The notes under the pieces are model-generated. The model saw only the letters and a program-made list of their open reading frames with translations, had not been told where the DNA came from and did not search any database. Shown in pieces: positions 54,749 to 63,241 of a DNA stretch of 64,000 nucleotides (the stretch's first letter is position 1; each line of letters opens with the position of its first letter). This stretch comes from Corynebacterium yonathiae (GTDB lineage: Bacteria > Actinomycetota > Actinomycetes > Mycobacteriales > Mycobacteriaceae). Position numbers and translations under genes: made by a program. The stretch spans positions 248,001-312,000 of the forward strand of contig NZ_JAKOPM010000001.1 of the NCBI RefSeq assembly GCF_022288805.1, read 5' to 3'.

Positions 54749-56511
54749 GGACCTTTAAGAAGACGAACCTCCGCGCCTGGCAGCAATCCGCGCTCGATAA
54801 ATTCCTCGCCACTAAACCGCAGGATTTTATGGCGGTGGCGACCCCAGGCGCCGGAAAAACCACCTTCGCGCTGCGCATTGCCACCGAGCTCATGGAAGAC
54901 CGCACGGTCGAGCGCGTCATTGTGGTCGTGCCGACCGAGCACCTCAAAACTCAGTGGTCTAGCGCTGCCGCCCGGGTAGGTCTGGCTTTGGATCCCGCGT
55001 TTAGCAATTCCTCCGCGGTCAATCCTTCGATGGATGGCATCGTGGTGACCTATGCACAGGTAGGAATGCACCCCTTTAAACACCGCGCGGTGGCTTCTGC
55101 TCGGCGCACGTTGGTGATCCTGGATGAGATTCACCACGCCGGTGATGCCAAGAGCTGGGGCGATGGTGTCAAGGAAGCCTACGACGATGTCAACCATCGC
55201 TTGGCGCTTACCGGTACGCCTTTCCGCTCCGATGATTCGCCAATTCCATTCGTCCAGTACGTCGACGATGGGGAGGGCCACAAGGTCTCTCGCTCGGACC
55301 ACACTTATGGCTATGGCGATGCGCTTGCCGACGGCGTCGTGCGCCCCGTTGTCTTCCTTTCTTACTCCGGCGAGGCCCGCTGGCGGGATTCGGCTGGCGA
55401 GGAACATGCCGCCCGCCTGGGCGACATTATGAATGCGGAGCAAACCGCCCGTGCCTGGCGCACCGCGTTGGACCCCAAGGGCGAGTGGATTCCTGCTGTG
55501 CTGCAGGCAGCGCATACCCGTTTGATGCAAATGCGGCGCAATATGCCGGATGCCGGCGGACTCGTGCTGGCATCGGATACGACAACCGCACGCGCGTATG
55601 CCAAGATCCTCAAGCAACTTTCCAATACGCCGGTGTCGGTGATTTTGTCTGATGACCCCGGTTCCTCAGACCGCATCCAGGAATTTTCTGAGTCCACCGA
55701 TGAGTGGATGGTGGCGGTGCGCATGGTATCTGAGGGCGTGGACGTCCCGCGCTTGGCGGTAGGCGTTTATGCGACGTCCGCCTCGACCCCGCTGTTTTTC
55801 GCCCAGGCCATCGGCCGCTTCGTGCGCTCTCGCATGCCGGGCGAAACCGCTTCCGTTTTCCTTCCTTCGGTGCCTGTCTTGCTGGGCTTGGCAGAAAATA
55901 TGGAAAAGTCCCGCGATCACGTGTTGGGTGAGGAAAAGCCGGACAAGGAAGGCTGGGACGATGAACTGCTAGAGCAGGCGAATCAGAAGAAGACCGAACC
56001 GGACATGCTGGAGAAGTCTTATGAGTCGCTAGGCGCCGAGGCTGAATTCTCCGGACTGCTCTATAACGGTTCCCAGTTCAACACTGGGGACATGACTACC
56101 GATGAAGAAGCCGACTTCCTTGGTATTCCCGGGCTGCTCGATGCGGACCAAGTCAAGGACTTGCTGCGCAAGAAGCAATCCGAGGAAATGGACCGTCGCG
56201 AGGCGGAGGAAAAGGCGCGGCGCGCGGCTGAGGCCGAGGAAGCTCACCGTCGCAAGCTTTATGGCATGGACTATGCGCCGGCCTCGCGGAAGAAGGCTGT
56301 GGAGGCGGAGTCAAGCGATACCGGGGTCGTCGATGAGCTAGGTCAGCTGCGCAAGGAACTTAACACGGTAGTATCCATCGCCGCCCAGCGCTCCGGACGC
56401 CCGCATGGTGCTATCCATACCGAGGTCCGCAAGGCCTGTGGCGGCCCGCCCACCGCGCTGTGCAATGCCGACCAGCTACGCGAGCGCATCGAATACCTGC
56501 GCAAGTGGTAG
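54745..56511 (+). CDS. DEAD/DEAH-box superfamily 2 helicase
   Basis: 588 residues. Walker A TPGAGKTTFALRIA near 30, DEIH box VILDEIHHAGD near 128, LTGTPFRSDD near 155, and motif VI-like QAIGRFVRSRMPGE near 350. This is the UvrB/type-III-restriction-like arrangement rather than the classical RNA helicases. The C-terminal third has a charged coiled coil (about 470-510). Substrate unknown. The GTG start overlaps the DUF3039 stop. The gene end is followed by a 14-bp tandem duplication that repeats its last codons. Confidence 0.85.
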   Translation: MRTFKKTNLRAWQQSALDKFLATKPQDFMAVATPGAGKTTFALRIATELMEDRTVERVIVVVPTEHLKTQWSSAAARVGLALDPAFSNSSAVNPSMDGIVVTYAQVGMHPFKHRAVASARRTLVILDEIHHAGDAKSWGDGVKEAYDDVNHRLALTGTPFRSDDSPIPFVQYVDDGEGHKVSRSDHTYGYGDALADGVVRPVVFLSYSGEARWRDSAGEEHAARLGDIMNAEQTARAWRTALDPKGEWIPAVLQAAHTRLMQMRRNMPDAGGLVLASDTTTARAYAKILKQLSNTPVSVILSDDPGSSDRIQEFSESTDEWMVAVRMVSEGVDVPRLAVGVYATSASTPLFFAQAIGRFVRSRMPGETASVFLPSVPVLLGLAENMEKSRDHVLGEEKPDKEGWDDELLEQANQKKTEPDMLEKSYESLGAEAEFSGLLYNGSQFNTGDMTTDEEADFLGIPGLLDADQVKDLLRKKQSEEMDRREAEEKARRAAEAEEAHRRKLYGMDYAPASRKKAVEAESSDTGVVDELGQLRKELNTVVSIAAQRSGRPHGAIHTEVRKACGGPPTALCNADQLRERIEYLRKW

Positions 56512-56528
56512 CTCGCAAGTGGTAGCTC
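56501..56528 (+). repeat. 14-bp tandem duplication at the helicase stop codon
   Basis: GCAAGTGGTAGCTC occurs twice in direct contact (56501-56514 and 56515-56528). The first copy carries the last sense codons and the TAG stop; the second copy is an exact duplicate downstream. Confidence 0.85.
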
Positions 56529-56560
56529 GAGTAACTTTGCCGTTGAGGAGCTAGAAATTA

Positions 56561-56585
56561 AGCCCGCACCGAAATGGTGCGGGCT
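56561..56585. terminator. Bidirectional terminator between the helicase gene and sigA
   Basis: Perfect 10-bp stem AGCCCGCACC (56561-56570) and GGTGCGGGCT (56576-56585) with a GAAAT loop and T-rich flanks on both sides. It separates two convergent genes. Confidence 0.85.
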
Positions 56586-56609
56586 CTATTTCTCGTGCGG
56601 TTGCAGTGA

Positions 56610-58070
56610 TTAGTCGAGGTAATCGCGCAGAACCTGAGAACGAGACGGGTGGCGCAGCTTCGACATGGTCTTGGACTCGATCTGGCGAATGCGCTCGCGG
56701 GTAACCCCGTAGACTTGACCGATCTCGTCTAAAGTGCGCGGCATGCCGTCGGTCAGGCCGAAGCGCAGACGAACCACACCAGCTTCTCGCTCGGATAGGG
56801 TAGTCAGCACGTCTTGGAGCTGATCTTGCAGCAAGGTAAAGGATACGGCGTCGACCGCAATGACAGCCTCGGAGTCCTCGATGAAGTCGCCCAACTGCGA
56901 ATCGCCTTCGTCACCGATGGTCTGATCCAAGGAAATGGGCTCGCGGGCGTACTGCTGGATTTCGAGCACCTTTTCCTCGGTGATATCCATCTCCTTTGCC
57001 AGCTCTTGCGGGGTGGGCTCGCGGCCCAGGTCCTGCAGAAGCTCGCGCTGGATGCGGCCCAGCTTGTTGATGACTTCCACCATGTGCACCGGGATGCGGA
57101 TGGTACGGGCCTGGTCTGCCATAGCGCGGGTAATGGCCTGGCGGATCCACCAGGTGGCGTAGGTAGAGAACTTATAGCCCTTGGTGTAGTCGAATTTCTC
57201 TACGGCGCGGATGAGACCCAAGTTGCCTTCCTGAATGAGGTCCAAGAAAGCCATGCCGCGGCCGGTGTAGCGCTTAGCCAAGGAAACCACCAGGCGCAGG
57301 TTGGCCTCCAGCAGGTGGTTTTTGGCCTTGCGGCCATCGCGAGCGATGCTGCGCAGGTCGCGCTTTTCCATAGGGGAGAGCTTGGCAGCCTTATCGCCTT
57401 CGGCGCGGGCTTTTTCCATCTCATCCATGCGGTGCTGCGCGTACAGGCCGGCCTCAATGCGCTTGGCTAGGGAAACCTCCTGCTCGGCGTTGAGGAGGGC
57501 CACCTTACCAATCTGCTTGAGGTAGGCGCGTACGGAGTCAGCAGAAGCGGTTAGTTGGGCATCCTTGCGCGCCTGGCGCAGCGCCGCGGATTCTTCCTCA
57601 TCCCAGACGGAGGAGGAGTCTTCCTCTTCTTCCTCATCGTCTTCGTCCAAGTCCTCTTCGAGGTCATCGTCCTCGAGGTCTTCACCGGCTTCGAAGTCAT
57701 CATCATCTTCGATATCCGCATTGGTGGGATCGAAGTCGACGTTCTCGTCGCGCTCGTCCTCCTCGAGCTCGTCATCTACCTCCGGCTGTGCCTGCTTCTC
57801 GGACTCTGCCGGGGACTCCTGCTTTTTCGCCGCGGATTTCCGGACCGTCTTCTTGGTGGCCTTCTTGGCAGACTTCTTAGTGGTCTTCTTGGCCGACTTT
57901 TTAGTGGTCTTCTTGGCTGTTTTCTTAGCGGTCTTTTTCGCCGTCTTCTTAGCCGTCTTTTTCGCAGTTTTCTTTGCCGTCTTCTTGGCGGTCTTCTTTG
58001 CAGGAGTAGATGCCTCAGCGGCGTTTTCGCCCTCGCCGAGTGCCTGGTCTGAAGATTCAGTGGCTGCCAC
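56610..58070 (-). CDS. sigA: Primary RNA polymerase sigma factor SigA
   Basis: 486 residues. Housekeeping sigma factor. After a short N-terminus come 13 Lys-rich tetrads (residues 24-75), then a very acidic block (about 96-165). Regions 1.2-4.2 follow, with [24 protein letters not shown] (region 2) and [21 protein letters not shown] (region 4.2). The start is GTG at 58070 with AAAGGG upstream. The terminator behind it is shared with the convergent helicase gene. Confidence 0.97.
   Translation of the reverse strand: MAATESSDQALGEGENAAEASTPAKKTAKKTAKKTAKKTAKKTAKKTAKKTAKKTTKKSAKKTTKKSAKKATKKTVRKSAAKKQESPAESEKQAQPEVDDELEEDERDENVDFDPTNADIEDDDDFEAGEDLEDDDLEEDLDEDDEEEEEDSSSVWDEEESAALRQARKDAQLTASADSVRAYLKQIGKVALLNAEQEVSLAKRIEAGLYAQHRMDEMEKARAEGDKAAKLSPMEKRDLRSIARDGRKAKNHLLEANLRLVVSLAKRYTGRGMAFLDLIQEGNLGLIRAVEKFDYTKGYKFSTYATWWIRQAITRAMADQARTIRIPVHMVEVINKLGRIQRELLQDLGREPTPQELAKEMDITEEKVLEIQQYAREPISLDQTIGDEGDSQLGDFIEDSEAVIAVDAVSFTLLQDQLQDVLTTLSEREAGVVRLRFGLTDGMPRTLDEIGQVYGVTRERIRQIESKTMSKLRHPSRSQVLRDYLD
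57846..58001 (-). repeat. Tandem 12-base repeat encoding Lys-rich tetrads of SigA
   Basis: Thirteen successive codon quartets, eight of them AKKT in a row and the rest [12 protein letters not shown] or TKKT. At DNA level this is an imperfect 12-base tandem repeat, a likely hot spot for length change. Such AKKT runs resemble histone H1-like tails. Confidence 0.9.
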
Positions 58071-58269
58071 GTACGCCCTTTCGACTTGCTTTTTGATTGA
58101 AACAGCTCAGTGCGCCCTTGTCGGGCGCTCGTGCATCAATGTGATGTTAACGCGTTGTGGTCTTATGCAGGCCAGACGCGCCCTAGAGCTATTTAACTTA
58201 GGATCGACCGCCCAGTATAGAGGATCTTTCCTTTCTGCCGGTGGATAGGGTCACCCACAGGGTGCGCAT
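58071..58269. promoter_or_regulatory. sigA upstream region
   Basis: 199 bases without a gene. On the minus strand TATACT (complement of 58214-58219) is a possible -10. GCGCCC (58112-58117) and GGGCGC (58123-58128) form a small hairpin in the presumed leader. The ppgK stop lies at the far edge. Confidence 0.4.
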
Positions 58270-59028
58270 TTACGGTTTCAAACCGTTTACTGCCGCCATT
58301 GCGGCGCCGACAATTCCTGCGCGATTGCGCAGTTGTGCAGGCATAACAGGGGTATCAATGTCAAGGTGGGGTCCCCATTTTTCAAACTTGCGCGAGATTC
58401 CACCCCCGATGAGGAAAGCCTGCGGGTTGAACAGCTTTTCATATTCCGCAAGAACCTTGTTGAGACGCTTTGTCCATTGTTTGTATTTGAGGTCTTCGCG
58501 GTCCTTTACGGCCGAAGACGCAAGCTTTTCAGCTTCATCGTCGCCCACGATCATGTGTCCCAGTTCAGTATTAGGAAAAAGTTGGCCATCTAAAAAGAAA
58601 GCCGAGCCGATGCCGGTGCCGAGCGTTAGGAAGATAACGGAGCCTTGCTTGGCGATGCCCTCTCCGTAGGCAACCTCTGCTAGGCCCGCCGCGTCGGCGT
58701 CGTTTAGCACAGCAAAATCTGCATCTAAGTAGTCGGCAAATAGCTCTGTGGTCTTGACCCCAATCCAGTCCTTGGAAATATTCGCAGCGGTCTCGACTTC
58801 TTGATTGCGAACCACGGAAGGCAGGGTGATGCCGACGGGACCGTCCCACTGCTTTTCCCGCACGATTTGAGCTACTACCTTGGCGACATCATGCGGCGTA
58901 GATGGCTGGGGGGTGGCGATTTTCATACGCTCGCCCACGAACTCGCCGGTGGCAAGGTCCACCTCAGCGCCTTTAATGCCGGAACCGCCGATATCGATGC
59001 CAAAGGAATGGCCAGAAAGTGTAGTCAT
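58270..59028 (-). CDS. ppgK: Polyphosphate glucokinase
   Basis: 252-residue ROK-fold kinase that phosphorylates glucose with polyphosphate or ATP. Seen: [17 protein letters not shown] at the N-terminus (phosphate-binding), [19 protein letters not shown] with the catalytic Asp, [14 protein letters not shown] and NTELGHM. The ATG at 59028 is 7 bases after TAGACT (minus strand, complement of 59036-59041) with no ribosome site, pointing to a leaderless transcript. The longer frame from 59361 crosses suhB and is rejected. Position next to suhB and sigA matches other corynebacteria. Confidence 0.92.
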   Translation of the reverse strand: MTTLSGHSFGIDIGGSGIKGAEVDLATGEFVGERMKIATPQPSTPHDVAKVVAQIVREKQWDGPVGITLPSVVRNQEVETAANISKDWIGVKTTELFADYLDADFAVLNDADAAGLAEVAYGEGIAKQGSVIFLTLGTGIGSAFFLDGQLFPNTELGHMIVGDDEAEKLASSAVKDREDLKYKQWTKRLNKVLAEYEKLFNPQAFLIGGGISRKFEKWGPHLDIDTPVMPAQLRNRAGIVGAAMAAVNGLKP

Positions 59029-59062
59029 GCCCGACAGTCTAGAAGAAGGCACAATAGTTGGC
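59029..59062. promoter_or_regulatory. 34-base divergent region between ppgK and suhB
   Basis: The two start codons face away from each other across only 34 bases. TAGACT (complement of 59036-59041) serves ppgK and CACAAT (59050-59055) serves suhB; each ends 7 bases before its start codon. Neither gene has a ribosome site. Both promoters must therefore reach back into the opposing coding sequence. Confidence 0.55.
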
Positions 59063-59914
59063 ATGACTGAGCAGATCGATTTTCTCCAATTGCGAGATTT
59101 TGCCGTCTCTACTGCCAAGCGCGCAGCCGAATTGATTACCTCGCGGCGCGCAGAACTTGTAGCCGGTGATGGTATCGCGGCGCATACCCAGACCAAGTCC
59201 AGCAACGTCGACCCGGTAACGGAAGTCGATACCGCTGCAGAGGATTTCATCGCCACCACCATTCGCACCGCACGTCCAGGGGATGGAATTTTTGGGGAAG
59301 AAGGCTCCAATGTGGACTCCACCAGCGGTGTTACCTGGATTGTGGATCCGATTGATGGCACTGTGAATTTCCTCTACGGAGTGCCAGACTTTGCAGTTTC
59401 CATCGGTGCGGAATATCAGGGGCGCCTAGTAGCTGGCGCGGTGGTCAACGTGGCACGTGGGCGCACTTATGCAGCCGCGGCCGGACAAGGGGCCACGGTT
59501 ACCGGTCCAGACGAAAAGCCCCACCTGCTTCGCTGTGGCCAAACATCAGATCCCGCGTTGGCCTTGGTAGCTACCGGCTTCGGCTACGGTTCCCAAAGAA
59601 GGGCAGCGCAAGCACAACTGCTTACTAAACTTTTGCTCGAAGTGCGTGATATCCGCCGTATTGGCGCTGCCGCGTTGGACTTGTGCCGCGTGGCTGAGGG
59701 CACTGTCGACGCTTACTTTGAGCACGGTATTAATGCCTGGGATTTTGCCGCCGGGGCAATTATTGCCCGCGAGGCAGGTGCGGTGGTGCACCATCCTGGC
59801 TTTGATAAAGGTTCCGCTCAAGGTGAGCTCACATGGGCTGCGGGGGCAGATTTGGCCCCCGCCTTTGAAAAGCTTTTAGCAGCACACGGCGCTACGGGCG
59901 CGTTGCGGGGGTAA
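59063..59914 (+). CDS. suhB: Inositol-1-monophosphatase family protein
   Basis: 283 residues. Li+-sensitive phosphatase fold with metal motifs GEEG near 76, [21 protein letters not shown] near 95-115, and [15 protein letters not shown] near 226. Dephosphorylates inositol-1-phosphate (and related sugar phosphates) for mycothiol and phosphatidylinositol synthesis, which corynebacteria need. ATG 59063 appears leaderless. The longer frame from 58880 overlaps ppgK and is rejected. Confidence 0.9.
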   Translation: MTEQIDFLQLRDFAVSTAKRAAELITSRRAELVAGDGIAAHTQTKSSNVDPVTEVDTAAEDFIATTIRTARPGDGIFGEEGSNVDSTSGVTWIVDPIDGTVNFLYGVPDFAVSIGAEYQGRLVAGAVVNVARGRTYAAAAGQGATVTGPDEKPHLLRCGQTSDPALALVATGFGYGSQRRAAQAQLLTKLLLEVRDIRRIGAAALDLCRVAEGTVDAYFEHGINAWDFAAGAIIAREAGAVVHHPGFDKGSAQGELTWAAGADLAPAFEKLLAAHGATGALRG

Positions 59915-60025
59915 AAGTTTCTCGCGCCGGCGAGCGGTGAGATGACATCTAGCCATTTGTGCTTTACTATGCGCGATCGATAAAACCCATTCCTTAAAGC
60001 AACTTGACCATAAGGGGCGTGCATT

Positions 60026-60316
60026 ATGGCCACCGATTATGACGCACCGCGCCGCCGCGCGGAAGATGAACTCGAAACTGATTCCTTAGAAGGACTCAAA
60101 GCCGCGGAGAGCGACAACAACGGCATGGATGATGACGGAGAAATTGTCGAAGCCTTCCAGCCGCCATCGGTCGATCTCACCGGTGAGGAACTTAATGTTG
60201 AGGTAGTACCTCGTCAGGAAAACGAGTTCACCTGCGCATCTTGTTTCCTTGTGCAGTCCAATAAGCGCTACTCCCACGATGAGGACGGCCAGCCTATCTG
60301 TAAGGATTGTGCCTAA
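60026..60316 (+). CDS. DUF4193 protein, small zinc-ribbon type
   Basis: 96 residues: an acidic N-terminal half and C-terminal CASC ... CKDC pairs (C-x2-C, about 21 residues, C-x2-C), a likely zinc ribbon. Conserved in actinobacteria beside dut. The role is unknown; the CxxC layout recalls small RNA-polymerase-associated zinc proteins, but nothing here proves that. ATG 60026 has AAGGGG upstream, 10 bases from the start. Confidence 0.85.
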   Translation: MATDYDAPRRRAEDELETDSLEGLKAAESDNNGMDDDGEIVEAFQPPSVDLTGEELNVEVVPRQENEFTCASCFLVQSNKRYSHDEDGQPICKDCA

Positions 60317-60337
60317 AAGGGACACTTGGCAGATACT

Positions 60338-60389
60338 AAACCCCGCACTCGGCAAAAGTTTTTAAAGCCGAATGCGGGGTTTGTTTTCG
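60338..60389 (+). terminator. Terminator after the DUF4193 gene
   Basis: AAACCCCGCACTCGGC (60338-60353) pairs with GCCGAATGCGGGGTTT (60367-60382) with one mismatch, followed by GTTTTC. The 3' strand is T-rich on both sides, so it may act on the opposing DUF3093 gene as well. Confidence 0.75.
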
Positions 60390-60432
60390 CCATCAAAATT
60401 ACGGTGGCGCTAGGCCATTAAGTCGTTGCGAA

Positions 60433-60969
60433 CTAGTGCTGGTCCGGGACGAAGGCGTGGAGCAAAGCTTCCGGATCCTTTGAGGCGATGAGCCAATAAG
60501 GAGTATCGTCCTCAGGATCATTGAGCACCATCATGGCGTGTTCATCCACCCAAGCGTGGGAAACCAGGAACGCTGCGGGATCTAACTGCGGGCCCAGCGC
60601 ATTGCGTCGCGCAGACTTAGGGACGGTAATAGACCGCGAGACCACATCATTGGGCAGTTGGGCATCTTTGACTGTGAGCCAACGCGTACCATCTGGGTCG
60701 CGCTCTACCTTGACAACTGTATTGGACCACGTAATTAGTACCCAGACGGCGATAGCGCCAAGCAATACCGCGGGAATAACAATCCACCACACGGAGCGGT
60801 TAAGGCCGGCAGTAGCGGAAGTAAGTGCCACGATGGCGGCTGCGAAAAGCCAAAAGTACCAAGGGACCCACTGGCGTTCGTGGTAGAGCACCTGAGGGGC
60901 CTCCGTGCCCTGTGCCGAAGCGGCGCTCGAGGGTGTCGGAGTTGCGGAAGTAGCAGATGAATCAGACAC
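60433..60969 (-). CDS. DUF3093 membrane protein
   Basis: 178 residues. A Ser/Thr/Ala-rich N-terminus, then two membrane helices (about 37-55 and 60-85), and a C-terminal cytoplasmic domain with [32 protein letters not shown]. This is the actinobacterial DUF3093 pattern, conserved next to dut in mycobacteria. Function unknown. It is divergent from dut, whose start lies 64 bases away. Confidence 0.8.
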   Translation of the reverse strand: MSDSSATSATPTPSSAASAQGTEAPQVLYHERQWVPWYFWLFAAAIVALTSATAGLNRSVWWIVIPAVLLGAIAVWVLITWSNTVVKVERDPDGTRWLTVKDAQLPNDVVSRSITVPKSARRNALGPQLDPAAFLVSHAWVDEHAMMVLNDPEDDTPYWLIASKDPEALLHAFVPDQH

Positions 60970-61033
60970 GTCTAGTCAGTCTAGTCCACAGGGGGCGCAG
61001 AATGAACCTCCCAAGGCAGGTAGGATTGGCCAA

Positions 61034-61507
61034 GTGACTGACTCGTTTCCACATTCTCGACCAGAAAGCCCGTTTGGGGACATTAAAGTAAAGCGTTTGG
61101 ATAAGGAGCTTCCCCTACCGCACCGTGCCCACCGCGGCGATGCAGGTGCGGACCTCTACGCGGCAGAAACGCTGACCCTGCAACCCGGTGAGCGCGCTCT
61201 CGTCGGCACGGGGATCGCAATTGCGCTGCCGCTAGGAACAGTCGGTTTGATTCATCCACGTTCCGGCCTCGCCGCTAAGCAGGGGCTGTCCGTTGTCAAT
61301 ACCCCGGGAACTGTGGATGCGGACTACCGCGGGGAGATCAAGGTGTGCCTTATCAACCATGACCGGCATACCCCAATCGAAATCGAGCGCGGTATGCGTA
61401 TCGCCCAGCTCGTGGTTCAGCGCGTAGAGCTGGTTGGTTTTGCTGAGGTTGAAGAATTGGATGACACCGTCCGCGGAGCCGGCGGCTATGGCTCCACCGG
61501 TGTGTAG
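61034..61507 (+). CDS. dut: dUTP diphosphatase
   Basis: 157 residues. Trimeric dUTPase that hydrolyses dUTP, protecting DNA from uracil and supplying dUMP. All five motifs are present: [24 protein letters not shown] ([16 protein letters not shown]), GMRIAQLVV and the C-terminal [10 protein letters not shown] that closes over the site. Start GTG 61034, 7 bases after TAGGAT (61021-61026) with no ribosome site: another leaderless candidate. A longer frame from 60905 overlaps the divergent gene. Confidence 0.96.
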   Translation: MTDSFPHSRPESPFGDIKVKRLDKELPLPHRAHRGDAGADLYAAETLTLQPGERALVGTGIAIALPLGTVGLIHPRSGLAAKQGLSVVNTPGTVDADYRGEIKVCLINHDRHTPIEIERGMRIAQLVVQRVELVGFAEVEELDDTVRGAGGYGSTGV

Positions 61508-61553
61508 CTAAAGCGATAGAGACTCCACGAAGCTTTTAGGAAGGACGAAAACC

Positions 61554-62501
61554 ATGGGAATTTGGCCCTTTGGAAAGAAGAACAAAGAAGAAAAGAAGAC
61601 CCAGGACATGCCTGCGGCAGATAACGAAGAGCCGTCAGCCCCAAAGTCTGCTGGCAAGGAAGCACAGGACTCTTATGCTCCGGTAGAAGATACCGCAGCA
61701 GATGCAGCGGCGGCCTCTGGTAATCAGCCTCGAGAATTCGCCCATGATGCCATTAACGGCCAGACTGGCCCCTTCGATGGCGATTCCGTAGATATTGAGA
61801 CCTTTGACTTCAGCGATTTTTCCATTGGCGTATTGGATCTGGGCTCCCTGCGCATTCCACTTCCTAAGGAATCCCAGGTGCAGGTGGAAATGGGCGAGCA
61901 AGGCCCACGGATGCTGCACATCGTGACCAAGGTAGGACGAATTACTCCGGTAGCCTTCGCCGCTCCACGTAAGCCAGGTCAGTGGGCAGAATCCGTGGAG
62001 GAAATCAAGGAAGGCATGAGCCGCGATGGGCTTAATGTTGCTACCGAACCGGGCCCTTGGGGCGCTGAGGTCGTAGGCAAAAATGACAACGGTCAGGTAC
62101 GTGTCATTGGGGCTGATGGTCCTCGCTGGATGCTGCGCATGACCCTAGCAGCACCGTCTGGTATGGAAGCTGAACTAGCAGAACTGGCCCGTGAGGTAGC
62201 TGCGCGTACCTTCGTCTACCGCGGCGAAGATCCCATCTTGGCGGGAAATGCGTTGCCGGTCATCATGCCCGAGCAACTCGTGGAGCAAGTAAAGAAGGCC
62301 ATGGACCAGCGTCAGCAGGAACAGCAGGCAGCTGCTAATGCCCAAAACCACCCCGAAAACAATGTGGGCGGCCCAGACCCTGCCGCAGAAGCAGAGACGG
62401 AACAACACCTGCGCGATTTGGGCGGCACCCCACAGGAGGGTGAGAATGGATCGTCCCCGCGGAATCCCGATGAGGGCTCTGCACCTGATAGTCAGAACTA
62501 A
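61554..62501 (+). CDS. DUF3710 domain protein
   Basis: 315 residues. An acidic, Lys-rich N-terminal 80 residues; then the DUF3710 core with LDLGSLRIPLPKESQVQVEMGEQGPRMLHIVTKVGRITPVAFAAPRKPG and WAESVEEIKEGMSRDGLNVATEPGPWG; then an acidic Gln/Pro-rich tail. Conserved beside dut in actinobacteria; function unknown. ATG 61554 has AGGAAGG upstream. Codon use and its position 46 bases after dut suggest one transcript with dut. Confidence 0.82.
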   Translation: MGIWPFGKKNKEEKKTQDMPAADNEEPSAPKSAGKEAQDSYAPVEDTAADAAAASGNQPREFAHDAINGQTGPFDGDSVDIETFDFSDFSIGVLDLGSLRIPLPKESQVQVEMGEQGPRMLHIVTKVGRITPVAFAAPRKPGQWAESVEEIKEGMSRDGLNVATEPGPWGAEVVGKNDNGQVRVIGADGPRWMLRMTLAAPSGMEAELAELAREVAARTFVYRGEDPILAGNALPVIMPEQLVEQVKKAMDQRQQEQQAAANAQNHPENNVGGPDPAAEAETEQHLRDLGGTPQEGENGSSPRNPDEGSAPDSQN

Positions 62502-62518
62502 ACAAAGCAGTAAACCAC

Positions 62519-63241
62519 GTGACACACTCTTCCTCGCCGCAATCCTTGCCGGACGCTAAGACTCTTGAGTCTGATGAGGCTCAGTCTGAACCGACTTTGT
62601 TAGAACAGATGGGTGGCTTTTCCGGACTCGTTTCGGCCACCTTGCCGGTAATTGTGCTGATTCCTGTCAATAATTTCTTCGGGCTGGGGCCAGCCTTGGC
62701 AGCTGCGCTAGGCGTGGCCGTCATCATCGCTATCTGGCGGGTGGTCCGTAAAGAGACCCTGCAGCCGGCCATATCGGGTCTACTGGGAGTGGCTCTGTGT
62801 GCAGCCATTGCTTGGTTTACCGGTGATGCAAAGGGCTATTTCTTGTACGGCATCTGGATGTCGTTGGCGCTGTGCATTGCCGCGGTATTATCAATCCTTT
62901 TCCGGTGGCCTGCAGTGGGCGTTATCTGGAAGGGGATTAACGGCGAGGAAATGCTGTGGCAAAAGATCCCACAGGCGCGCCGGGCTTATGCCATAGCTAC
63001 CGGCGGATGGGCGGTAATTTTTCTCGCTCGCTTTGTAGTTCAGCGCGCCATCTATGATGCCGATGCAACCACAGCTTTGGGCGTGACCAGGATCTTGATG
63101 GGGTGGCCATTGACCCTTCTGATCACTGCGCTCACCGTGTGGATGGTGCGCCGCGCGGATGCTGCCGTTGAAGCGGCCACGCCAGCAAGAGAGGGTACCC
63201 ACGCAGAACCACAACAGGAGTCTGAGGCAGAAAATGACTGA
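62519..63241 (+). CDS. DUF3159 membrane protein
   Basis: 240 residues. A short polar N-terminus, five or six membrane segments (about 35-55, 60-80, 90-110, 120-140, 165-185, 195-215) and a charged tail. DUF3159 proteins are conserved beside dut and DUF3710. Function unknown. Start GTG 62519, 17 bases after the previous stop. Its end overlaps the start of the RNA methyltransferase gene. Confidence 0.82.
   Translation: MTHSSSPQSLPDAKTLESDEAQSEPTLLEQMGGFSGLVSATLPVIVLIPVNNFFGLGPALAAALGVAVIIAIWRVVRKETLQPAISGLLGVALCAAIAWFTGDAKGYFLYGIWMSLALCIAAVLSILFRWPAVGVIWKGINGEEMLWQKIPQARRAYAIATGGWAVIFLARFVVQRAIYDADATTALGVTRILMGWPLTLLITALTVWMVRRADAAVEAATPAREGTHAEPQQESEAEND

Noticed and set aside
57555..58248. 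Plus-strand frames under sigA, one strongly hydrophobic and one Ser-rich
   Set aside because: They are mirror images of the Lys-rich and acid-rich repeats of sigA; hydrophobicity is an artefact of complementing Lys and Glu codons.
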